From assembly GCF_033783015.1 (NCBI RefSeq), contig NZ_CP123907.1:620001-684000 (forward strand): a DNA stretch of 64,000 bases, given 5' to 3'. This DNA is from Corynebacterium sp. 21KM1197. GTDB lineage: Bacteria > Actinomycetota > Actinomycetes > Mycobacteriales > Mycobacteriaceae. The notes beneath the pieces are model-generated. The model was given only the letters and a program-made list of their open reading frames with translations, made no database searches and was not told the DNA's origin. Position numbers and translations under genes: made by a program. Below are positions 58,355 to 64,000 of this stretch, piece by piece (the first letter of the stretch is position 1; each line of letters begins with the position of its first letter).

Positions 58355-59047
58355 TTATTCAGCGTCGGTATCGATGGTGATGTTATTGCGTGCGGCCACC
58401 GACCGGATCACCAGGGAAACCGATCGGGCGGCGGCGCCAAAGGCGCTGCGTTGCAGGGCCGGTAGGTCGCGCGCGGGGAGGACGGAGGGCACGCGATCGC
58501 GCCAGCGCTGCGCCTCTAATTCCATGCCGGTAATCCAGGCCTGATCCAGCGCCTCGGACTCCGCTGGGGTGAGGCTGGCCCCGCAGTGCCGGAGCGCGGT
58601 GGCCGGGGCGATGAGGTGCTCCTGGATATTCACGGCGGTATCGAGGTCCGGCAGGCCGTCGATGGTGCGCATGGCCGGGGGGCGCTGGCGGAGCACCTGG
58701 GAGAGTTCGGGAGCAGCGGGGCGCTCGCTAAGGTCGCGGCCCATCTCCCAGAACTCGGACTGCGCGCTGGGGATCTGCGGGGCTACCCACAGCAGCGGAG
58801 TGGAGGGGAGGGCCTCGCCGCGCGCGAGCGCGCCCACGGGAGCCACGGCTGGCTTATCGGCCAGGGCGGGGGAGCCCAGGAGGCTGATGGTGACGGCGGA
58901 ATACCATCTGGCCACGTCCACTGCGGCCTCCCCGTGGTGCAGGGCGTTGCGCGCGAGGTCCTGGGATTCCGCGATGAAGCCACGCAGGTGGGCGGGGTCG
59001 GCGCACTCGGGGGCCTGGTCTAAGAGATCGGTGAGCGAGGGGTGCAT
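58355..59047 (-). CDS. Degenerate nucleotidyltransferase-like protein (DUF294-type)
   Basis: 230 residues from the ATG at 59047 (MHPSLTDLLDQAPECADPAHL); upstream Met codons in the same frame are also possible. The segment TISLLGSPALADKPAVAPVGALARGEALPSTPLLWV resembles the GSxGRxExxxxTDxD core of DUF294/GlnD-type nucleotidyltransferases, but the metal-binding aspartates are replaced. The C-terminal helical part resembles their substrate-binding domain. The gene lies 12 bases upstream of amtR on the same strand and could be co-transcribed. It is probably non-catalytic; family assignment is tentative. Confidence 0.55.
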   Translation of the reverse strand: MHPSLTDLLDQAPECADPAHLRGFIAESQDLARNALHHGEAAVDVARWYSAVTISLLGSPALADKPAVAPVGALARGEALPSTPLLWVAPQIPSAQSEFWEMGRDLSERPAAPELSQVLRQRPPAMRTIDGLPDLDTAVNIQEHLIAPATALRHCGASLTPAESEALDQAWITGMELEAQRWRDRVPSVLPARDLPALQRSAFGAAARSVSLVIRSVAARNNITIDTDAE

Positions 59048-59068
59048 AAGTACAAGCATAAACGGCAG

Positions 59069-59099
59069 TACCCCGCCCACTCTAGGAGTGGGCGGGGTA
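59069..59099 (-). terminator. Hairpin terminator of the ribosomal protein operon
   Basis: A perfect 14-bp stem TACCCCGCCCACTC/GAGTGGGCGGGGTA (59069-59082 with 59086-59099) with a three-base loop, 25 bases after the rpsR stop on the minus strand. There is no long T run, but the stem is very stable and sits exactly between two transcription units. Confidence 0.8.
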
Positions 59100-59123
59100 A
59101 CCCGCTGTTGTGATTCTTCCCAG

Positions 59124-59372
59124 TTAGCGACTGGTGAACGGCAGGAGAGCCATCTCGCGCGCGTTCTTCACGGCGGTGGCGACCTCGCGCTGCTGCTTCG
59201 GGGTCAGGCCCGTCACGCGACGCGAACGAATCTTGTGGCGATCGGAGATGAACTGACGAAGGGTGTTGATGTCCTTGTAGTCCACCGTTTCGATGCCCGC
59301 TGCCTTGAGCGGGTTCTTCTTGGGGCGGCGGCTCTGCTCAACGCGAGCGCGCTTTGCGTTGTTACGCTTCAT
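59124..59372 (-). CDS. rpsR: 30S ribosomal protein S18, zinc-independent form
   Basis: An 82-residue S18 ([60 protein letters not shown]). It lacks the cysteines of the zinc-binding S18 variant. Last gene of the rpmB-rpmG-rpsN-rpsR operon. Confidence 0.96.
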   Translation of the reverse strand: MKRNNAKRARVEQSRRPKKNPLKAAGIETVDYKDINTLRQFISDRHKIRSRRVTGLTPKQQREVATAVKNAREMALLPFTSR

Positions 59373-59385
59373 TTATGCACAACTC

Positions 59386-59691
59386 CTACCAGCTGGACTT
59401 ACGGACACCCGGCAGCTCACCGCGGTGAGCCATCTCGCGCATGCGCACGCGAGAAAGACCGAACCTGCGGAGGTAACCGCGCGGACGGCCATCGTGGGAG
59501 TCACGATTACGAACACGGACGGGGGAGGCGTCGCGCGGCTGACGGTTCAGCTCGAACTGCGCGTCCAGGCGATCCTCATCGGACGAGTTCGGGTTCTTGA
59601 TAATGGCCTTGAGCTCGGCGCGACGCTCCGCGTAGCGGGCGACAATGTCCTTGCGCTGCTCATTCTTGGCAATCTTGGACTTCTTAGCCAT
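59386..59691 (-). CDS. rpsN: 30S ribosomal protein S14, long zinc-independent form
   Basis: A 101-residue S14 ([70 protein letters not shown]). This long form has no CxxC pairs, unlike the short 61-residue zinc form. Thirteen bases upstream of rpsR. Confidence 0.97.
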   Translation of the reverse strand: MAKKSKIAKNEQRKDIVARYAERRAELKAIIKNPNSSDEDRLDAQFELNRQPRDASPVRVRNRDSHDGRPRGYLRRFGLSRVRMREMAHRGELPGVRKSSW

Positions 59692-59694
59692 GAA

Positions 59695-59859
59695 TTATCG
59701 CTCCTCGCGGAACTCGACGTGCTTGCGGGCTACCGGATCGTACTTCTTCAGCGTGATGCGATCCGGGTTATTGCGCTTGTTCTTGCGGGTGACATAGGTG
59801 TAACCAGTGCCAGCCGTAGACTTCAGCTTGATGATCGGACGAACGTCATTACGTGCCAT
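59695..59859 (-). CDS. rpmG: 50S ribosomal protein L33, zinc-independent form
   Basis: A 54-residue L33: [20 protein letters not shown], then [20 protein letters not shown] and [13 protein letters not shown]. No cysteine is present, so this is the form without zinc. The start ATG is at 59857-59859 on the minus strand and the stop is three bases before rpsN. Confidence 0.96.
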   Translation of the reverse strand: MARNDVRPIIKLKSTAGTGYTYVTRKNKRNNPDRITLKKYDPVARKHVEFREER

Positions 59860-59861
59860 CT

Positions 59862-60098
59862 TTAGATCTTCTCCCCACGTGCTCGAATCTTGGCCACCAC
59901 AGCCTCAATGCCATCGCGGTCGATGACCTTCAGGCCCTTGGTGGACACGTTCAGGGTGATGGTACGGCCCTCGGAGGGCAGGTAGAACCGACGACGCTGG
60001 ATGTTGGGGTTCCAACGGCGCGACGTACGGCGGTGCGAGTGCGAGACGGACTTGCCGAACTGCGGCTTGCGTCCCGTGACCTGGCAAATAGCCGACAT
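59862..60098 (-). CDS. rpmB: 50S ribosomal protein L28
   Basis: A 78-residue L28: [75 protein letters not shown]. It has a single cysteine and so no zinc ribbon. First gene of the operon with rpmG, rpsN and rpsR; a TAGGAGAAAG ribosome-binding site precedes the ATG. The 95 bases upstream, shared with the response-regulator gene end, should hold the promoter. I saw no clear Zur box there. Confidence 0.96.
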   Translation of the reverse strand: MSAICQVTGRKPQFGKSVSHSHRRTSRRWNPNIQRRRFYLPSEGRTITLNVSTKGLKVIDRDGIEAVVAKIRARGEKI

Positions 60099-60193
60099 GG
60101 GTGTAACTTTCTCCTAGCCGCCCACGTCAAAGTACTAAAAGTCAGCAGACGGGGGCGAAGACGAATGTTTTTCGACAACAGCAAGCGACAATC

Positions 60194-60796
60194 TTAATGC
60201 CCCCGGCCCAAATCTCCTAATTGTCGGGCTAGGAGGAGGGCGAGGTTGGTGCGATCGCGGGCGCGTAACTTGCGCAGCAGGGCGGAAACGTGATTCTTCA
60301 CCGTCCCCTCGGCCAGGAACAACTCCCGGGCGATCTCCCGGTTGGTGTGGCCGCGCGCCACCAGCTCCGCGACGCCCCGCTCGGCCCGGGTGAGCACGGT
60401 TAGCTCGTTGTGCGCGTAGCGCGCCACCTTGGGATCGAGCGCCAGGCCGCCGCTGGTGGCAGCGCGCATGGCGGATACCAATTCCTCCGGGGAGACCCCC
60501 TTGAGGATATAACCGCTGGCTCCGGCCTCGATGAGCGAGGAGACCAGGGCTGCCTGGCCAAAGGTAGTGAGAATGAGCACCGGCGTGGGTAGTGCGGCGC
60601 GCAGCACGTCCAGGCCGCTAAAGCCGGGCATGGCGGCGTCCGTGACCACGAGGTCCGGCTGATGTTCCCGGATGAGGGCGGAGATGGTCGCGCCGTTCGT
60701 GGTGGCGGCCGCCACCTCCACGTCGGGGAAGGTTTCTAGCACAAGGCGCAGGCCGTGGAGGACGACCTCGTGATCGTCAATAAGCACTACCCGCAT
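60194..60796 (-). CDS. NarL/LuxR-family response regulator
   Basis: A 200-residue regulator from the ATG at 60796. Receiver domain: acidic pair in LIDDHE, phosphoacceptor Asp53 in VVTDAAMPG, then LTTFGQAALV and YILKG with the conserved Thr and Lys. DNA-binding LuxR domain: LTRAERGVAELVARGHTNREIARELFLAEGTVKNHVSALLRKL. It follows the kinase gene with overlapping ends. Because the kinase has a frameshift, the regulator may be orphaned in this strain. Target genes are unknown. Confidence 0.93.
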   Translation of the reverse strand: MRVVLIDDHEVVLHGLRLVLETFPDVEVAAATTNGATISALIREHQPDLVVTDAAMPGFSGLDVLRAALPTPVLILTTFGQAALVSSLIEAGASGYILKGVSPEELVSAMRAATSGGLALDPKVARYAHNELTVLTRAERGVAELVARGHTNREIARELFLAEGTVKNHVSALLRKLRARDRTNLALLLARQLGDLGRGH

Positions 60797-61811
60797 GGCA
60801 CCTCCATGCTGAGCGTGAAGCCCTGCGGCGAGGCGTGCGTGGTGACCTCCCCGCCGAGTTCCCGGGCGCGGCGGCGCAGGGAGGAGATGCCGTAGCCGGG
60901 GGTAAAGGAGGTGGGGAGCCGTCATCGCGGATGTCCAGGGAGATGTGTGCGGAGTGGGCGTTGCTATGGCACACCACATTGGCCAGGGCCTCCTGGGTGA
61001 AACGCAGGGCGAGCAGGGCCACGGGCTCCGGCGGCTGCATGGTGTTGAGGGTACTGACCTGTACGCGCAGCGCGGTGGCGGAAAAGGATTCCGCGAGGGT
61101 GCGCAGCGCCTGGGTGAGGTCTCCCTCGCGCAACTCCACGGGGGTGAGAGCGCGGACGGTGGCGCGCATGTCGTCGAGGGCCTGGGCCGTCATGGCGCGT
61201 GCCCGATCTAACTGGGCGTGTGGGGGCAGTGTGCGGCGGCAGAAGTCCAATCTCAGCAGTACGGCGGTGAGGCGGTGCCCCAGGCTGTCATGGAGGGAAC
61301 GGGCCATGCGCTCGCGCTCGCGGGATAGTAGAAGATCCTGCTGCGTGGCGATGTGCCGGTGCAGGCGCCGGTTGAGCACCATGCCGTGACGTACCTGGGC
61401 AGCAAAGGCGTAGCCGAAGCCCAGCAACACGGACACGGCCAGGGCCTCGGTGAATGCGCGCCCGGTGCCGCTGCCCGCATAGAGGTGCGCGCCCGCCGTT
61501 ACCCCCACCACGACCCCGCAGTACCCCAGCGCGGCTCGGTTACCCAGGCTCAGCAGCAGGGTCAAGACGGCCAGAATGAGCATGGCCACGCTGGATACCC
61601 AGTTGGCGGCGAAGTATCCCAGGAGCGCAACCAGGGAAAACGCTAGGCTTGCGGCGCGAGGATAGCGCCCGGTGGCCCACAGACCCCAGAACCCGGCGAG
61701 GGGAATCGCCAGCGCCAGACCTGCGGAGGGGTGTGGAAGAAAAGCAAATATATATAGGACAAGGCCCGCCACGAAGAGCGCGTGCAGGTGGCGGCGGGAA
61801 ACGGAGGGCAT
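60787..61811 (-). pseudogene. Sensor histidine kinase (HisKA_3/NarX type) with a C-terminal frameshift
   Basis: About six hydrophobic segments in residues 1-150, then the dimerization and phosphoacceptor helix LLSRERERMARSLHDSLGHRLTAVLLRLD (His of SLHDSLGH), then the ATPase domain with the N-box FTQEALANVVCHSNAH and the start of the G1 box (LDIRDDG). The frame then runs into a Pro/Ala-rich unrelated tail. The true continuation, PGYGISSLRRRARELGGEVTTHASPQGFTLSMEVPCG, lies in another frame and ends at 60787, overlapping the regulator start as expected for a coupled pair. One base appears lost in 60905-60917. If real, the kinase loses its G2 box and is probably inactive; a sequencing error cannot be excluded. 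Confidence 0.8.
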
Positions 61812-61907
61812 GACCTCACGCTACCGCCCGGCCCCCATGACCACGGTCATGATTTTTGGTGACTCCGGGCCCTAGCAGAGCGACGATGTGGTGGCTTGGC
61901 TTGAGAC

Positions 61908-62795
61908 ATGACCTTTTATTCTTCCCGCATTCCCGTGATCTGGTGGGGCCTGCTTCTGCGTGCAGTGGTGGCGGCGGTGATGATCCTGGGGGCAAACGCC
62001 CTGGGTGGCCTCGTGTCCACGGGCCTTGAGGCCTGGGGCTTTGCGACGAGCGGAGCGCGGCAGGCGGTGGCGTTGATCGGGCAGTTCTTCCTGGTGGCGC
62101 TGCTGGTGGTGGGCATGGTAGCCGGGTGGGTGCGGTGGGTGGAGCGCGGCAGGCTGCGGCCGCTTCTTGGATCTGCTCTCGCCGGGGGAGGGGCCTTTCG
62201 GCTGGGTACCGCCATCATCGTGCCGCTCATGGTGGGTATTTATGTGCTGCGCGGCGCGGTGGCCTACGCCAATGGGCAGCTCACCACGGAGTATTACGCC
62301 CAGTACCCCACGGGGGCGGAACTGGCGCTTTCCGTATTGTATGTGCTGACGGTGGCCTACGTGCTCCAGGGTTTTCCCGAGGAACTGATCTACCGGGGCT
62401 GGCTGATGGAGGTCACGCGGCAGTGCCCGTGGCTCACCCTGACCTGGACCACGGTGGCCTTTACCGTGATTCACCTGATCTCCTCCGGCGGGCAGGAAAG
62501 CTGGGGCGATCGCCTGATCTATCTGATCCTGCCTCTGGGTATGGGATTGCTGGCGGGCGCGCTGCGGATTGTCACCGGCTCTCTATGGGCCGGGGTGGCC
62601 ACGCACGGCGGCATGCACGTGGTGAATAACCTGGTGCCGCCCGTGGTACCGGTGACGGGATTTGATCTGGCGGGCGTGGTGCTCCCCGGGGTGGCGCAGG
62701 CGATGGTGGCGGCGGTGATCCTGTGGCGGTGGCACGGAAGATCGCGGGCGCGCGGTCCTATTTTAGAAAAACCCGCCCATGAGGTAGGGTGCTAG
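61908..62795 (+). CDS. CPBP (CAAX-type) intramembrane glutamic protease
   Basis: A 295-residue protein with about eight transmembrane segments. The motif GFPEELIYRGWLMEV contains the paired catalytic Glu (158-159) and the Arg of EExxxR; FTVIHLI carries the next conserved His, and a further His lies in ATHGGMHVVNNL. This matches the CPBP/Abi family, used for bacteriocin immunity, peptide maturation or regulation; the substrate is unknown. Divergent from the kinase gene with 96 bases between them. Confidence 0.87.
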   Translation: MTFYSSRIPVIWWGLLLRAVVAAVMILGANALGGLVSTGLEAWGFATSGARQAVALIGQFFLVALLVVGMVAGWVRWVERGRLRPLLGSALAGGGAFRLGTAIIVPLMVGIYVLRGAVAYANGQLTTEYYAQYPTGAELALSVLYVLTVAYVLQGFPEELIYRGWLMEVTRQCPWLTLTWTTVAFTVIHLISSGGQESWGDRLIYLILPLGMGLLAGALRIVTGSLWAGVATHGGMHVVNNLVPPVVPVTGFDLAGVVLPGVAQAMVAAVILWRWHGRSRARGPILEKPAHEVGC

Positions 62796-62878
62796 AGGAT
62801 TTATACGAGCCAACCTGGGCACGATCCTGCCGAATCCGCGGGAACCGACCCAGTGTACAACCTTAGGAATCGAGAGAT

Positions 62879-63151
62879 ATGAAGAAGGATATCCACCCGG
62901 ATTACCACCCGGTGGTGTTCCAGGACGCTGGCACTGGCCAGAAGTTCCTGACCCGTTCCACCGCCACCAGCAACCGCACCGTGGAGTGGGAGGATGGCAA
63001 CGAGTACCCGCTCATCGTGGTGGACGTGACCAGCGAGTCCCACCCGTTCTGGACCGGCGCTCAGCGCGTCATGGATACCGCCGGCCGCGTGGAGAAGTTC
63101 CAGCGTCGCTTCGGTGGCATGGCCCGCCGCAAGAAGAAGACCCAGGCTTAA
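62879..63151 (+). CDS. rpmE2: 50S ribosomal protein L31 type B
   Basis: A 90-residue L31: [60 protein letters not shown]. The absence of cysteines and the longer C-terminus identify the zinc-independent B form (YkgM-like). Twenty bases before rpmF; the pair ends at a strong terminator. Confidence 0.96.
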   Translation: MKKDIHPDYHPVVFQDAGTGQKFLTRSTATSNRTVEWEDGNEYPLIVVDVTSESHPFWTGAQRVMDTAGRVEKFQRRFGGMARRKKKTQA

Positions 63152-63171
63152 GGTAAGGAGGGAAGAGGAAA

Positions 63172-63345
63172 ATGGCAGTACCTAAGTTCCGCAAGTCCCG
63201 CGCCAACACGCACGCGCGCCGCTCGCAGTGGAAGGCCAACAACGTTGCCCTCCAGGAAGTGACCATCGACGGCCAGACCGTGCGTATCCCGCGCCGCCTG
63301 GTCAAGGCCGCTCAGCTCGGCCTGGTGGACGTGGAGCAGTTCTAA
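63172..63345 (+). CDS. rpmF: 50S ribosomal protein L32, zinc-independent form
   Basis: A 57-residue L32: [20 protein letters not shown], then [20 protein letters not shown] and [17 protein letters not shown]. It lacks the four cysteines of zinc-binding L32. An AGGAGGGAAGAGG ribosome-binding site lies before the ATG. Co-transcribed with rpmE2. Confidence 0.96.
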   Translation: MAVPKFRKSRANTHARRSQWKANNVALQEVTIDGQTVRIPRRLVKAAQLGLVDVEQF

Positions 63346-63358
63346 GCTCCATCCCTCG

Positions 63359-63397
63359 TGCCCCCTGCGTATCGCCGCAGGGGGCATTATTTTTTTA
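63359..63397 (+). terminator. Rho-independent terminator after rpmF
   Basis: An 11-bp stem TGCCCCCTGCG/CGCAGGGGGCA (63359-63369 with 63376-63386), six-base loop TATCGC, then TTATTTTTTT. It is a textbook terminator 13 bases after the rpmF stop. Confidence 0.95.
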
Positions 63398-63491
63398 TGC
63401 AGCGACCGTACAGGAAACGTGCAGAATCTCTCATGGAGCCAGGACCGATCTTGCAGCCAAGAATCAGCGTGGGGGTGCATAATCGAGTGCC

Positions 63492-64000
63492 ATGAACAAC
63501 AACACTGGGAACGGGAACGCCAACCATAACGATCAGAACTGGGGGTGGGAGCAGCCCCGCCGGGAGGATGACACCCTGGTGATAGAGCAGCCCCCGCAGG
63601 AAAAGGAACCACGGGAAAAGAAAAGGGCGTCCTTTGGCGTGCTGCCCACCGTGGCCTTGATGACGGTCTCCGCGATCGCGGCGGGCGCGGTCACCGGCGT
63701 GGTGGTGAGCAGGCAGCAGGAGGACGCCCAGGTGGTGAACTCGCTCAACCAGCCGAATATGCAGCAGACCGCCAAGCGTGAGGCCCCCGCGGGGTCGGTG
63801 GAGCAGGTGGCGCAATCCGTGCTGCCCTCGGTGGTATCTATCCAGGTGGCCAGCATGATGGGCGGGGAGGAGGGCTCCGGCGCGATTATCTCCTCCGATG
63901 GCCTGGTGCTCACCAACGCGCACGTGGCCGGGGATCGCAATTCCCAGTTGCAGGTGACGCTTAATGACGGCACTACCCACCCCGCCGACCTGGTGGGCGC
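63492..64000 (+). CDS. HtrA/DegP-like membrane-anchored serine protease (3' end outside window)
   Basis: The first 169 residues of an S1C protease. A hydrophilic N-terminal cytoplasmic segment (NNNTGNGNANHNDQNWGWEQ, Pro/Glu/Lys-rich), one transmembrane helix at about 55-77 (VALMTVSAIAAGAVTGVVV), then the protease domain: VEQVAQSVLPSVVSIQV, GSGAIISSDGLVLTNAHVAGD with the catalytic His, and LNDGTTHPADLVG. The catalytic Ser and any PDZ domain lie beyond the window. HtrA proteases degrade misfolded extracytoplasmic proteins. A similar gene follows rpmE2-rpmF-type genes in C. glutamicum, though two-component genes I remember there are absent here. Confidence 0.9.
   Translation, partial: MNNNTGNGNANHNDQNWGWEQPRREDDTLVIEQPPQEKEPREKKRASFGVLPTVALMTVSAIAAGAVTGVVVSRQQEDAQVVNSLNQPNMQQTAKREAPAGSVEQVAQSVLPSVVSIQVASMMGGEEGSGAIISSDGLVLTNAHVAGDRNSQLQVTLNDGTTHPADLVG

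Noticed and set aside
59862-60193. Zur box before rpmB
   Set aside because: No inverted repeat resembling the AT-rich Fur/Zur pattern (TGAnAATnATTnTCA) occurs upstream of the operon.

Overview
The window reads as a high-GC Corynebacterium chromosome (Mycobacteriales). The evidence is gene content and order. A run of XPB helicase, helicase-associated protein, Rpf, cold-shock protein, DUF2771, DUF3027, SpoU, SepH, SerC, GltA and FkpA matches the order I remember from C. glutamicum and, more loosely, M. tuberculosis. An AmtR-type TetR regulator follows purN-purH. Most of the window is conserved housekeeping DNA, densely packed, with many ATGA or TGATG overlaps. No phage, integrase, transposase or CRISPR was seen.

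Layout. 1-20206: conserved core, ending with thyA-folA and a tRNA-Arg(CCT) with an encoded CCA. 20207 to about 43050: a roughly 23-kb accessory island lying directly against the tRNA 3' end. It holds a divergent DHA2-type MFS pump, a 4050-residue nonribosomal peptide synthetase (NRPS), a two-domain reductase, a stand-alone thioesterase, a pair of fused TMD-NBD ABC half transporters and a three-gene ECF transporter. 43002-43599: a trypsin-like protease pseudogene. 43611-64000: core again, with cysQ, an Lhr-type helicase, a DUF222/HNH protein, pgi, chorismate mutase, pcrA/uvrD, an M23 peptidase, perM, purN, purH, amtR, a degenerate nucleotidyltransferase-like gene, the rpmB-rpmG-rpsN-rpsR operon, a two-component system with a frameshifted kinase, a CPBP membrane protease, rpmE2-rpmF and the start of an HtrA-type protease.

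The island is the most interesting part. The NRPS reads Cy1-A1-PCP1-Cy2-MT*-PCP2-Cy3-PCP3-Cy4-A2(MT)-PCP4-TE. Both A domains carry a cysteine-type specificity code, and all four condensation-like domains have heterocyclization (Cy) signatures. The terminal half (Cy, A with inserted methyltransferase, PCP, TE, plus a separate thiazolinyl-imide reductase) has the logic of pyochelin PchF/PchG. The A-less middle modules recall yersiniabactin. The likely product is a poly-thiazoline/thiazolidine metallophore made from up to four cysteines, exported and re-imported by the linked transporters. No aryl carrier domain, salicylate synthase, aryl-AMP ligase or phosphopantetheinyl transferase is present in the window, so the starter unit is unknown.

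Secondary points: a slippage-type deletion that removed the catalytic His of the protease pseudogene; a one-base frameshift in the histidine kinase; a set of six ribosomal proteins lacking CxxC zinc motifs; a tandem palindromic operator in front of a PadR-ABC operon; and a hairpin-rich leader with an SOS-like box before the HNH gene.
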